From Novosphingobium sp. (GTDB lineage Bacteria; Pseudomonadota; Alphaproteobacteria; Sphingomonadales; Sphingomonadaceae): DNA of 64,000 nucleotides. The DNA is taken from assembly GCA_024236235.1 (NCBI GenBank), contig JACKKV010000002.1, forward strand, positions 186,001-250,000, read 5' to 3'. Each line of letters opens with the position of its first letter. The stretch's first letter is position 1. Below are positions 52,281 through 61,980 of the stretch, piece after piece. The translations under genes and the position numbers were made by a program. The notes under the pieces are model-generated. The model did no database searches and was not told the origin of the DNA. It saw only the letters and a list, made by a program, of their open reading frames with translations.

Positions 52281-54938
52281 ATGACTTCTACGAACGATAT
52301 CCGCCGCTCATTCCTCGCGTTTTTCGAAGCGAACGGGCACGAGCCGGTGCCGTCAGCGCCGCTCGTGCCTTATAACGATCCCACGCTGATGTTCGTCAAC
52401 GCGGGCATGGTCCCGTTCAAGAACGTGTTTACTGGCCTTGAAACCCGCGAAATTCCTCGTGCTGCCAGTTCGCAGAAATGCGTGCGGGCAGGGGGCAAGC
52501 ATAATGATCTCGATAATGTCGGCTACACCGCCCGCCACCACACGTTCTTTGAAATGCTGGGCAATTTTTCCTTCGGCGATTATTTCAAGGAACAGGCGAT
52601 CATCCATGCCTGGACCCTGCTGACCAAGGAATGGGCAATCTCGCCTGACAAGCTCACGGCCACCGTCTATCACACCGACGATGAGGCGTTCGATCTGTGG
52701 CGCAAGATTTCAGGCCTGCCGGAAAGCCGGATCATTCGTATTCCCACCAATGACAATTTCTGGTCAATGGGCGACACTGGCCCGTGCGGGCCGTGCAGCG
52801 AGATATTTTACGATCATGGCGAGCATATTCCGGGCGGACCGCCCGGATCCCCGGATGAGGATGGGGACCGTTTCATCGAGATATGGAATCTGGTCTTCAT
52901 GCAGTTCGACCAGGCGGCAGACGGAACCCGCAGCTCGCTCCCGCACCCCTCGATTGACACGGGCATGGGGCTGGAACGCATCTCGGCCGTCATGCAGGGC
53001 GTGCATGACAATTACGATATCGATACATTCCGCGAGCTGATTGCGGCGTCCGAAGGGCTTACCGGGGTGAAAGCGCAGGGTGACCAGAGCGCCAGCCACC
53101 GGGTAATCGCCGACCATTTGCGCTCCACCGGTTTTCTGCTGGCAGACGGAGTGCTGCCCTCGAATGAAGGGCGCGGCTATGTCCTGCGCCGGATCATGCG
53201 CCGCGCCATGCGCCACGCGCATCTGCTGGGCGCGAAGGATCCGCTCATGCACCGGCTGGTGCCCGCGCTGGTCAGCGAAATGGGTCAGGCCTACCCTGAA
53301 CTGGTGCGCGCGCAACCGCTGATCGAGGAAGTGCTGGAACGGGAAGAAACCCGTTTCCGCCAGACGCTCGACAAGGGGCTGAAGCTGCTCGACGACGCGA
53401 CGTCGGCATTGAACGAGGGCGACGAACTACCCGGTGAAACCGCCTTCAGGCTCTATGACACTTACGGTTTTCCCTATGACCTGACCGAGGATGCTTTGCG
53501 CGCGCGCGGGATCGGGGTGGACCGCGTCGGGTTTGACGAGGCGATGGCCGGGCAGAAGGCAGCCGCGCGGGCGGCCTGGAAAGGTTCCGGTGCGGCCGCG
53601 GATGGCGAATACTGGTTCGACATCGCCGAGCGCGAGGGGGCGAGCGAATTTACCGGTTATACTTCCACCCGGGGTGAGGGCAACGTCGTCGCCCTGATCC
53701 TGGATGGGAAGGAAGTGACTGCCGCTGCTGCAGGCGACGAGGTCATTGTCCTGACCAACCAGACGCCGTTTTATGGCGAAAGCGGCGGTCAGGCGGGTGA
53801 TAGCGGCAGCATCAGCACCCCCGCGGGCCTGCTGATCGAGGTTCAGGACACCTCGAAACCGCTGGGGCGGCTGCATGCGCATCATGGCGTGATCAAGGCC
53901 GGGGCCATCGTGCTGGGCGATACGGTCCATCTTGAAGTGGATAAGGTGCGCCGCGATGCGATCCGCGCCAATCATTCCGCCACACACTTGCTTCATGCGG
54001 CACTGCGCAACTGGCTGGGCCAGCACGTGACGCAGAAGGGATCGCTGGTGGCGGAGGAACGGTTGCGCTTCGACTTCTCGCACCCCAAGCCGCTGACGGA
54101 CGAGGATATCGCGGCGATCGAGACGGAAGTGAATGCCGAAATCCGCCTCAACGAGCCGGTCGTGACACGGCTGATGAGTCCGGAAGAAGCGATCGATGCG
54201 GGGGCGATGGCCCTGTTCGGCGAGAAATATGGCGAGGAAGTCCGCGTCCTGTCCATGGGGCGGAACAACTGGAGCGGCACGGGCCGCAGCTATTCGGTCG
54301 AACTATGCGGCGGGACGCATGTGAAGGCACTGGGCGATATCGGCCTGTTCAGGATCATTTCGGAAAGCGCCGTGTCGTCGGGCGTGCGCCGGATCGAGGC
54401 GCTGACCGGGGAAGCGGCGCGGCAATGGCTGATCGGGCGCGAGGATGCGCTGAAAGCGATTGCCGGCGCGCTGAAAGCCACGCCGGATGACGCGGCGAAC
54501 CGGGTGGCAACCCTTATTGAAGAGCGTAAAAGGCTCGAACGCGAACTGGCTGATGCAAGGAAGGCGCTGGCTCTGGGTGGCGGCGGGGCAGGTCAGGCCG
54601 CTGCCGATGAAGACATCAATGGCGTGACGTTTTCAGGCCAGGTGCTGGAAGGGCTCGACCCCAAGGAACTGCGCGGCCTGCTTGACGAGGCGAAGAAGCG
54701 GCTTGGTTCGGGCGTGGCCGCGATCTGCGCCGTCAACGATGGCAAGGCAGCCTTTGCAGCGGCGGTGACAGACGATCTGACTGGTCGCATCAGCGCGGTC
54801 GATCTGGTGCGCGCCGGTGTTGCGGCGCTGGGCGGGAAGGGCGGGGGTGGTCGCCCTGACATGGCGCAGGGCGGCGGGCCGGATGGCGACAAGGCAGAAG
54901 CGGCACTGGCGGCGGTGAGGGACGTGCTGGCCGGCTAG
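52281..54938 (+). CDS. alaS: Alanyl-tRNA synthetase
   Basis: Charges tRNA-Ala. The 885-residue protein contains the catalytic core (NDIRRSFLAFFEANGHEPVPSAPLVP), the zinc/editing motifs HSATHLLHAAL and CGGTHV, and the C-terminal DHHA1-like domain ending GGGRPDMAQGGG. ATG 52281 is preceded by a purine-poor region, but the protein begins there as in homologues. Its TAG stop lies in a CTAG that is also the stop of the convergent antiporter gene. Confidence 0.98.
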   Translation: MTSTNDIRRSFLAFFEANGHEPVPSAPLVPYNDPTLMFVNAGMVPFKNVFTGLETREIPRAASSQKCVRAGGKHNDLDNVGYTARHHTFFEMLGNFSFGDYFKEQAIIHAWTLLTKEWAISPDKLTATVYHTDDEAFDLWRKISGLPESRIIRIPTNDNFWSMGDTGPCGPCSEIFYDHGEHIPGGPPGSPDEDGDRFIEIWNLVFMQFDQAADGTRSSLPHPSIDTGMGLERISAVMQGVHDNYDIDTFRELIAASEGLTGVKAQGDQSASHRVIADHLRSTGFLLADGVLPSNEGRGYVLRRIMRRAMRHAHLLGAKDPLMHRLVPALVSEMGQAYPELVRAQPLIEEVLEREETRFRQTLDKGLKLLDDATSALNEGDELPGETAFRLYDTYGFPYDLTEDALRARGIGVDRVGFDEAMAGQKAAARAAWKGSGAAADGEYWFDIAEREGASEFTGYTSTRGEGNVVALILDGKEVTAAAAGDEVIVLTNQTPFYGESGGQAGDSGSISTPAGLLIEVQDTSKPLGRLHAHHGVIKAGAIVLGDTVHLEVDKVRRDAIRANHSATHLLHAALRNWLGQHVTQKGSLVAEERLRFDFSHPKPLTDEDIAAIETEVNAEIRLNEPVVTRLMSPEEAIDAGAMALFGEKYGEEVRVLSMGRNNWSGTGRSYSVELCGGTHVKALGDIGLFRIISESAVSSGVRRIEALTGEAARQWLIGREDALKAIAGALKATPDDAANRVATLIEERKRLERELADARKALALGGGGAGQAAADEDINGVTFSGQVLEGLDPKELRGLLDEAKKRLGSGVAAICAVNDGKAAFAAAVTDDLTGRISAVDLVRAGVAALGGKGGGGRPDMAQGGGPDGDKAEAALAAVRDVLAG

Positions 54939-56710
54939 GCCTCGCTGGTGGAGGTTCGCAGCTTGGGCTTGTAACCCAACTTCCCTTCGTCCTGAATTTG
55001 TGCGCGATATTCGTCCCGCTTTTCGTGAATCGAAGCGATGACCGGACCCATCGCCACGCCCAGATCGACCAGAACCGCTTCTGACAGCTGCAGCGAGCTT
55101 TCCAGCGTTTCAGGCACTGCGTGGCTGGCCCCGGCGCGGTAAAGCGCGGCGGCGTGGCTGGTGTCGCGCGCACGTGTGATGATTGCCAGATCGGGAAACT
55201 GGGTGCGCAGCTTGCGCGTAAGGCTTTGTGTCAGGATCGGTTCGTCCATCGTCAGGATGACGGCAGGTGCGGTTTCAATGCCGAGGCGCTGCAGCACGTC
55301 ATTCCGTGCGGCATTGCCAAATATTGCCTGGTACCCTTCTGCCTTGGCTTCGCGGATCAAGTCGGCATCAGTATCGATCCCGACAAAGGACTTCCCGTGC
55401 ACGGTCAGCATATCTGCAACGAGGCGGCCGACACGCCCAAAGCCGATGATGATGACCCGCGAATCGCCTGCGCCATCCAACTCCAGTCCACCAGCGCCGG
55501 CGTGTTCAATGCGGCGGCCAACCATCCGGCCCAGCTTGGCGAGCAAGGGCGTCACGGTCAGGCCAATGGCCGTCACGATCTGCCAGAACATCGCGGTGCC
55601 GGGCTGGATCAGCAGGGCCTGAGTCGCCGTCGCCAGCACGATCAGGGTGGTTTCGGAAGGGCTGGCCATCAATATGCCGGTTTCAGTAGCGGTGCTGCGT
55701 CGTGCGCCCATGAGACGCAGCAGCACGCTGGTGACCAGCGCTTTCAGGGTCAGCACGCCAACGACCGCGAGCGCAATTGGGCCGAGATTATCCCAGATCG
55801 TCATCAGATCGATGCTCATGCCCACGGTGATGAGGAATATCCCCAGCGCCAGCCCCTTGAACGGTTCGGTGATGCCTTCCACCTCGGTGTGATATTCGGT
55901 TTCCGCGATCAGCAGGCCCGCCAACAGCGCGCCGACAATGGGTGAAAGCCCGGCGGCGGAGGTGGCCAGGCTGGCGCCGATCACCACCAGCAGGCTCGCC
56001 GCCAGGAACAGTTCCGGGCTTTTGGTGCGCGCGGCCTGCGCAAACAGGCGCGGCAGGGCGAGCCGTCCGACCACCATCATCCCGATCACCACCAGCGCGC
56101 CGATCCACAAGGTTTCGACCAGGCTGTTGACGCCGTCGCTTGCGGCATAGGGAGCCAGTGCGCCGAGCAGGAAGATGATCGGCACGATGGCGATATCCTC
56201 GAACAGCAACATGGATAGCGCGGCGCGGCCCACTGGTGTTTTCGTACCGGAAATCGGCAGCACCAGCGCGGTGGATGAGAGGGCCAGCGCCAGGCCAAGG
56301 CCCAGCGCGCCTGTCCAGTATTGGCCCAGCATCGAAAGAAATGCCGCGAGCAGGCCGGATATGAAGATCAGTTCAAGTGCGCCCAGCCCGAACACCAGCC
56401 TGCGCATGGACCAGAGCCGGTTGAAGGACAGTTCGAGCCCGATGGTGAACAGCAGCAGGATGATCCCGAATTCGGCAAAGGGTTCCAGCCCTTCCGGATC
56501 GGTGATCGTGATATGGGCGAGCCAGGGGTGTTCATAGACCATCCGGCCAAGGCCAAACGGGCCAACGGCCAATCCGACCAGAATGAAGCCGATGATCGGC
56601 GTTATGCGAAAGCGCGCAAAGACGGGGATGACGATGCCCGCCGCGCCAAGAATGACGAGCGCATCGGATAGAACCGGGGAGTTGGAAAGCTCTGCCGCCA
56701 TTTCCTCCAA
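54935..56710 (-). CDS. KefB/KefC-type monovalent cation:proton antiporter
   Basis: A 591-residue inner-membrane antiporter of the CPA2 family. About twelve hydrophobic helices (1-400) carry GFILVGLAVGP and the conserved GALLAGLLIAET ion-path segment. A cytoplasmic TrkA-N/RCK domain follows, with the nucleotide motif VIIIGFGRVGRLVADML. The likely role is potassium efflux or pH homeostasis; a glutathione-gating KefB/C role would need the Kef ancillary protein, which is not adjacent. It overlaps alaS by the four bases CTAG. Confidence 0.92.
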   Translation of the reverse strand: MEEMAAELSNSPVLSDALVILGAAGIVIPVFARFRITPIIGFILVGLAVGPFGLGRMVYEHPWLAHITITDPEGLEPFAEFGIILLLFTIGLELSFNRLWSMRRLVFGLGALELIFISGLLAAFLSMLGQYWTGALGLGLALALSSTALVLPISGTKTPVGRAALSMLLFEDIAIVPIIFLLGALAPYAASDGVNSLVETLWIGALVVIGMMVVGRLALPRLFAQAARTKSPELFLAASLLVVIGASLATSAAGLSPIVGALLAGLLIAETEYHTEVEGITEPFKGLALGIFLITVGMSIDLMTIWDNLGPIALAVVGVLTLKALVTSVLLRLMGARRSTATETGILMASPSETTLIVLATATQALLIQPGTAMFWQIVTAIGLTVTPLLAKLGRMVGRRIEHAGAGGLELDGAGDSRVIIIGFGRVGRLVADMLTVHGKSFVGIDTDADLIREAKAEGYQAIFGNAARNDVLQRLGIETAPAVILTMDEPILTQSLTRKLRTQFPDLAIITRARDTSHAAALYRAGASHAVPETLESSLQLSEAVLVDLGVAMGPVIASIHEKRDEYRAQIQDEGKLGYKPKLRTSTSEA

Positions 56711-56759
56711 CCCCTATCCCGCGAGCGCGAAAAAGGCCAGCATGGCACTGCCGGACATG

Positions 56760-58373
56760 TCAGCCCCCGCCCGGTCCACCCTTGTGTGTGGGCGGCGGGC
56801 CTTCCGGATCGTGGCCGCCGTGAGTCATCTTGCGCGACCAGCGGATGCGGTAGAGATCGAAACGCCGGTCAGCCAGATTGCGCACTGTGCCTTCAGCCCG
56901 TGCCCAGCTGAGGTCAGCCAAATTCACGTCACTGATCGTCAGCGTTTCGACATTCTCGCTCGCCTCGGCCGCGATTCCGTCACGGGCGAAAGGGAAATCG
57001 CAGGGCGTGAGGATGCAGCTTTGTGCGTACTGGATGTCCATGTTGGCGACATTGGGCAGATTGCCGACATTGCCGCTCATCACTACGAAGCACTGGTTTT
57101 CGATGGCGCGCGCCTGCGAACAATAGCGCACCCGCAGATAACCCTGGCGACTGTCCGTGGCGAATGGAACGAAAATGATCCGCGCCCCTTCATCGGCCAG
57201 TCGGCGCGCCAGTTCGGGAAATTCGCTGTCGTAACAGATCAGTACGCCGATCGGACCGCAATCGGTCTGGATCGCGTCAATCGAATCCCCGCCCTTGATA
57301 TTCCACCAATAGGCTTCGTTGGGGGTGGGGTGAATCTTTTCCTGTTCGTGAACCGAACCGTCGCGCAGGCAGACATAGGCCACGTTGTGAATGTCGCCAT
57401 CGTCCATGCGGGTCGGGTGCGATCCGCCGATGATGTTGATGTTGTAATTGAGCGCCATTTCCGAGAGCGCCTTGCGGATGCGCGGGGTGTAGCGGGAAAG
57501 CGATTCAATCGCTTCGATCGGGGAAAGCTCCTGCTCTTCCGATGACAGCAGCATCAGTGTGAAAAGTTCGGGAAAGACAATGAAATCGGATTCATAGTCG
57601 GCGGCGACATCGACGAAATATTCGACCGTCTTCATGAATTCCTCATAGCCCGAAACGGCGCGGGCCTGGAGCTGGCAGGTCGCAATCCTGACGCTTTCGA
57701 CGCCGCGGGGCAGGCGCTGCGACTTGGGCTGGTCGCGTTCCACAAAGGGATTGCGCCACACCATGTGGACGGCAAATCCCTTGGATTTCTTGTCTTCGGG
57801 CAGGTAGTTTTCGAGGATTCCGACCGGCTCGAAGCCGTTGGCCAGCTGGAAGCGCAGGACCGGATCGTGCAGCTTGCCGGAAACGACGCGGTCGAGGTAA
57901 TCCTGCGGGCCTTCGACCCGCCGCCACAACCGCCGCAGGTTGGGCATGCGCCCGCCAAAGACGATGCCAGACAGCTCAAGCTCTTCAGCCAGGGCGCGCC
58001 GTTCTTCATAAAGGCGCCGCCCGATGCGTGTGCCGCGCACCTTGGGGTCAACGCACATTTCATAGCCGTAGAGCCAGTCGCCCACGGGGTCGTGGCGCGA
58101 GCCATAGCCATTGCCGGTCAGCTCGTTCCAAGTATGCGGCTTGAGCGCGAGTGCCTGGCTGACGCGCATGGACGCGCAATAGCCGACCAGCTTGCCATCC
58201 AGCTTGGCAATGAAGCAGCCTTCGGGAAAATTGTTCAGCTGACCGCGAATTTCCCCGTAGGTATATGGCGGCAGGTCGTCATAGGCGCGGCGGACCAGCG
58301 CAGCGATGGCCGGAACATCGCCCGGTCGCGCTTGTCGGACGACGAGGCGTGCCTTGGCTTCGGTTGCGCTCAT
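56760..58373 (-). CDS. Fusion of GNAT acetyltransferase and carbon-nitrogen hydrolase
   Basis: A 537-residue two-domain enzyme. Residues ~10-200 form a GNAT domain (RQARPGDVPAIAALVRRAY; acetyl-CoA loop KVRGTRIGRRLYEER). Residues ~230-500 are a nitrilase-superfamily hydrolase with the full triad: Glu in VFPELFTL, Lys in QEKIHPTP, Cys in LICYDSEFPE. The tail is Pro/Gly/His-rich. Such fusions are known as a distinct bacterial family, but the substrate is not established. Seven bases separate its start from the stop of icd (58381), so the two are probably cotranscribed. Confidence 0.93.
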   Translation of the reverse strand: MSATEAKARLVVRQARPGDVPAIAALVRRAYDDLPPYTYGEIRGQLNNFPEGCFIAKLDGKLVGYCASMRVSQALALKPHTWNELTGNGYGSRHDPVGDWLYGYEMCVDPKVRGTRIGRRLYEERRALAEELELSGIVFGGRMPNLRRLWRRVEGPQDYLDRVVSGKLHDPVLRFQLANGFEPVGILENYLPEDKKSKGFAVHMVWRNPFVERDQPKSQRLPRGVESVRIATCQLQARAVSGYEEFMKTVEYFVDVAADYESDFIVFPELFTLMLLSSEEQELSPIEAIESLSRYTPRIRKALSEMALNYNINIIGGSHPTRMDDGDIHNVAYVCLRDGSVHEQEKIHPTPNEAYWWNIKGGDSIDAIQTDCGPIGVLICYDSEFPELARRLADEGARIIFVPFATDSRQGYLRVRYCSQARAIENQCFVVMSGNVGNLPNVANMDIQYAQSCILTPCDFPFARDGIAAEASENVETLTISDVNLADLSWARAEGTVRNLADRRFDLYRIRWSRKMTHGGHDPEGPPPTHKGGPGGG

Positions 58374-58380
58374 GCCCCGC

Positions 58381-59604
58381 TCAGGACCAGGACGCCATTT
58401 CCTTTTCCAGATTTTCGACGATCGCTTCGAAGAACTGCTCGGTGGTCATCCAAGCCTGGCTAGGACCGATGAGCAGCGCCAGATCCTTCGTCATCTTGCC
58501 GCTTTCGACGGTTTCGATGCACACCCGCTCCAGCGTTTCGGCAAACCGGACAACATCGGGCGTGTTGTCGAACTTGCCGCGATAGGCGATGCCTCGTGTC
58601 CAGGCGAAAATGGAGGCGATGGGGTTAGTGCTGGTCGCCTTGCCTTGCTGGTGCTGGCGGTAGTGGCGTGTCACCGTGCCATGCGCGGCTTCCGCTTCCA
58701 CGGTCTTGCCGTCGGGGGCCATCAGCACTGAAGTCATGAGGCCGAGCGAGCCAAAGCCCTGAGCAACGGTGTCGGATTGTACGTCGCCATCGTAATTCTT
58801 GCAGGCCCAGACGAACTTGCCGCTCCATTTGAGGGCGCTGGCCACCATGTCATCGATCAGGCGGTGTTCGTAAGTGATGCCCTTGGCATCGAACTTTTCC
58901 TTGAAGCCTTCGTTGTCGAATACTTCCTGGAACAGATCCTTGAAGCGCCCGTCATAGGCCTTCATGATCGTGTTCTTGGTGGAGAGATAGACCGGCCATC
59001 CGAGGTTGAGGCCATAGTTGAAGCTGGCGCGGGCAAAATCGCGGATCGAATCGTCCAGATTGTACATGGCCATCGCCACACCGGCGCTGGGGAACTTGAA
59101 GACTTCAAGGTCCATGGTCTGGCCATCTTCGCCATCAAACACCAGGCGCAGCGTGCCGGGGCCGGGGATCAGCGTATCGGTGGCGCGATACTGATCGCCA
59201 AAGGCGTGACGGCCAACCACGATCGGGTCCGTCCAGCCCGGCACCAGGCGCGGCACGTTGTCAATCACGATGGGTTCGCGGAAAACGACACCGCCCAGAA
59301 TATTGCGAATCGTGCCGTTCGGGCTCTTCCACATTTTCTTGAGGCCGAATTCTTCCACCCGCGCTTCGTCCGGCGTGATGGTGGCGCATTTCACGCCGAC
59401 GCCGTGCTTCTTGATGGCGTTGGCGCAATCGACGGTGATCTGGTCATCCGTTTCATCGCGCATTTCGATGGAAAGGTCGTAATATTCAAGGTCCACATCG
59501 AGATAGGGGAGTATCAGCCGTTCGCGGATCCATTGCCATATGATCCGCGTCATCTCGTCGCCATCGATTTCAACAATCGGGTTCTGAACCTTGATCTTTG
59601 CCAT
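58381..59604 (-). CDS. icd: Isocitrate dehydrogenase (NADP)
   Basis: Oxidatively decarboxylates isocitrate to 2-oxoglutarate, the substrate of the SucAB complex also encoded here. The 407-residue protein is of the homodimeric, eukaryote-like type: IVEIDGDEMTRIIW at the start, the substrate motif NGTIRNILGGVVFREPI, the metal-site region YDGDVQSDTVAQGFGSLGLMTSV, and AAHGTVTRHYR for NADP binding. ATG 59604 has AGGAAAGAC just before it; the open frame to 59667 is not used. Confidence 0.97.
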   Translation of the reverse strand: MAKIKVQNPIVEIDGDEMTRIIWQWIRERLILPYLDVDLEYYDLSIEMRDETDDQITVDCANAIKKHGVGVKCATITPDEARVEEFGLKKMWKSPNGTIRNILGGVVFREPIVIDNVPRLVPGWTDPIVVGRHAFGDQYRATDTLIPGPGTLRLVFDGEDGQTMDLEVFKFPSAGVAMAMYNLDDSIRDFARASFNYGLNLGWPVYLSTKNTIMKAYDGRFKDLFQEVFDNEGFKEKFDAKGITYEHRLIDDMVASALKWSGKFVWACKNYDGDVQSDTVAQGFGSLGLMTSVLMAPDGKTVEAEAAHGTVTRHYRQHQQGKATSTNPIASIFAWTRGIAYRGKFDNTPDVVRFAETLERVCIETVESGKMTKDLALLIGPSQAWMTTEQFFEAIVENLEKEMASWS

Positions 59605-59710
59605 GTCTTTCCTGTCTAGCCGGGAGGAGAGTTGCAGGCCCTTTAGCATCTGGGAGAGCAGGTGCAAGCAGGCGACTGGCCGGGTATTTTCGACCCGGCC
59701 GCCATGCTGC

Positions 59711-61219
59711 CTAGCGCCCTGCGGTGCAGGCCAGCGCCTGAGCCATGAATTCGGGGGTCAGGTCGAGATCGATAATCCCGTAACGAATATCCGAAACTGC
59801 GCCCTGCTGAAGGTTCTTAACCCCCTTGTTGAAAATGACGCAGAGCCGCATCGCGGCGAAAGCCATGTAGAAATCCATCGCCGCCCGATCGATGACCGGA
59901 CCACCCGATGCTTCGTAATGATCGATGAAGCGATCCCATTCGATATGCTGGGAAATGATCGGGCGGACATAGGCCAGGTCCTGTTCGGGCGCGCCCATGT
60001 TGGCGCATTCCCAATCGAGGATACCGGTGATCCGGCCATCATCGACCAGTATGTTATGCACGTTGAAATCGCCATGGACCAGCACCGGGCGCGCAGGGTT
60101 GGCCGGCACGTTCTGTCCCAGCCAGTCGAGCAGATAGATCACGAAGGGAGCGGGCAGATGATCACCGGCGGCATAGTAATCCTTCCATTGCGCGATCAGG
60201 CGGCGATAGCATTGCTCGACCGTTTCGTTCAGCACAGCCGGACTGTCATGCGCTGACAGGTACGGGGCAAGCTCGTTCAGGTCGAGCCGATGCAGACGCG
60301 CCATTTTTTCGGCCATTTCCAGAATGATGTTTTCCGGAATGCGTGCAGATGCCGCACCAAGGAACGAACTGGGCACCGCACCCGCAAGGGCCGACATGAT
60401 ATAGAAATCGGCATCGACCCCCGGGAAGTCCCTGGCCAGCCAGAGCGGTTCGGCGAGCGGTAATATGCCCGCGTCATGTACCGCGCGAAGCAGCGCGAAT
60501 TCATTGGCGATGCTGAACGCGCCCATTGCCGTCATTGGCACGGGATCGGATTTGCGCACGATCGCGTCATGTTCGATGCCCGCTGCGTCGATATAGCGCA
60601 GACGCGATGTTTGCTTGCCGAACCCACCAGGAATGGGTTTGAACTGGGTGACCGTGACCCTGCCTGCGTCGGGATGGACAGTGCGTAGGAAGGCTTCGAG
60701 CAGATCCTGAGTCAGGGGCGTGCCGCGATGCGCGGGTGCCTGCGGGGCTGGCGGCAGCGGGAGGGTTCGCTGCGTGCTGACGAAGGCTTCGTCCCACCGC
60801 GCCATGTCCAGCAGGAGCGCAGAAAGAGCACCTTGCTGATCGCCGTCCAGCCCGGGTCGGGCATCAGCCAGCGCGGCGGCAAGTGAGCACAGCCGCTGCG
60901 ACAGCCGCTCATGCTCCCCGGCAAGGGGCGAGAACTGCGATTCGTCGCTCCGGCCAGTATCGGCTGACGGGACGGCAGCTGGCAGATGTGTGGCGGCAAA
61001 ATTGGACAGCTTGTCGAGAATGTCGCGGCCTGTTGCGAGATTGGCCGCAAGGGCCGGGGCAGACACGGTTTCACGCCGCGCCAGTTCGTTCAGCACCCGG
61101 CCAAGGATGGCAGCGGCGGCTTGTCCGTCAGGCGTGGTCATTTCGGGAGCGATCTTCGCTTCCAGTGTCTGCAGGGCAATGCGAAGATAGTCGCCCGTTT
61201 CAGTAATTTTCATTTCCAC
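59711..61219 (-). CDS. APH-family phosphotransferase with extra N-terminal domain
   Basis: A 502-residue protein. The C-terminal ~340 residues are an aminoglycoside-phosphotransferase-like kinase of the ACAD10/11 type: the glycine-rich start FKPIPGGFGKQTSRLRY, catalytic LVHGDFNVHNILVDDG and metal motif ILDWECANMG. The N-terminal ~150 residues are helical with no family I recognise. Related kinases accompany acyl-CoA and steroid catabolism, but no such genes are adjacent. ATG 61219 is followed by ATG 61213, and either could be used. Confidence 0.88.
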   Translation of the reverse strand: MEMKITETGDYLRIALQTLEAKIAPEMTTPDGQAAAAILGRVLNELARRETVSAPALAANLATGRDILDKLSNFAATHLPAAVPSADTGRSDESQFSPLAGEHERLSQRLCSLAAALADARPGLDGDQQGALSALLLDMARWDEAFVSTQRTLPLPPAPQAPAHRGTPLTQDLLEAFLRTVHPDAGRVTVTQFKPIPGGFGKQTSRLRYIDAAGIEHDAIVRKSDPVPMTAMGAFSIANEFALLRAVHDAGILPLAEPLWLARDFPGVDADFYIMSALAGAVPSSFLGAASARIPENIILEMAEKMARLHRLDLNELAPYLSAHDSPAVLNETVEQCYRRLIAQWKDYYAAGDHLPAPFVIYLLDWLGQNVPANPARPVLVHGDFNVHNILVDDGRITGILDWECANMGAPEQDLAYVRPIISQHIEWDRFIDHYEASGGPVIDRAAMDFYMAFAAMRLCVIFNKGVKNLQQGAVSDIRYGIIDLDLTPEFMAQALACTAGR

Positions 61220-61365
61220 TCCCGCGAGTCTGTGATTTGCCCGGGCAGTAATGCCGGGCCTGTGCCCGCTGCTTAGGATTCCAGCATGGCTTCGGCAAGC
61301 TGCGCGAATGCAGTCATGCGTCCGGGCCGTGCGGATTTTCGGGGCTGATTACCGGGGAGTGCGAA

Positions 61366-61440
61366 TGGTGGGCGTAGGAAGGATTGAACTTCCGACCCCT
61401 GCGATGTCAACACAGTGCTCTACCACTGAGCTATACGCCC
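61366..61440 (-). tRNA. tRNA-Val(GAC)
   Basis: The minus strand folds as a complete tRNA: acceptor GGGCGTA/TACGCCC, D-arm GCTC-AGTGGTA-GAGC, anticodon arm CTGTG-TTGACAT-CGCAG with anticodon GAC, and T-arm GGAAG-TTCAATC-CTTCC. The discriminator A and the CCA end are encoded (minus-strand ACCA at 61369-61366). The D-loop is short. Confidence 0.96.
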
Positions 61441-61536
61441 AAACCATTCGTGCAGCGGCGCGCCATCAGGTGGCCGGGCTGCGCGTTTAGCGGCAGGTCC
61501 GCCGCTATGCAAGCAGGTAAAACGCGGTCCTGCCGA

Positions 61537-61911
61537 TCAAAGCCGGGCAGTGGCCTGATCGGCGAAAAGCCGTTCCACTTCCATCACCAGATCGCGCAGG
61601 TGAAACGGCTTGGACAACACCTTGGTGCGCGGAACCTCGCGCGATGCGCGCATGGAAACCGCCGCAAAGCCGGTGATGAACATGACCCTGGTGCGAGGTG
61701 CGATATCAGCACAAAGCTGGGCCAGTTCGATTCCGTCCATTTCCGGCATCACAATATCGGACAGCAGCAAATCGAACTCTTGCGTTTCGAGCAGGGGCAC
61801 GGCCGCCGTGCCGCGATCGACCGAGACCACTTCGTAACCCGCATTTTCCAGCGCGCGCGTCAAATATGTGCGCATGGCTTCATCATCTTCTGCCAGCAGA
61901 ATGCGGATCAT
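61537..61911 (-). CDS. cpdR: Response regulator CpdR
   Basis: Single-domain receiver of 124 residues. In Caulobacter, CpdR is phosphorylated through CckA-ChpT and in its unphosphorylated form primes the ClpXP protease for substrates. Receiver residues are all present: acidic pair in LLAEDDEAM, phosphorylated Asp52 in LLSDIVMPEMDG, Thr in MFITGF and Lys101 in LSKPF. ATG 61911 has GGAGG about seven bases upstream; the open frame to 62037 has no homology. CckA, its kinase source, is also encoded in this window. Confidence 0.93.
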   Translation of the reverse strand: MIRILLAEDDEAMRTYLTRALENAGYEVVSVDRGTAAVPLLETQEFDLLLSDIVMPEMDGIELAQLCADIAPRTRVMFITGFAAVSMRASREVPRTKVLSKPFHLRDLVMEVERLFADQATARL

Positions 61912-61980
61912 CGCGGCCCTCCGTTCGTTAAGCGGAGCCATTAGCGCATCGCCCGTTAAAATTCTTACCACAATCTGCCG

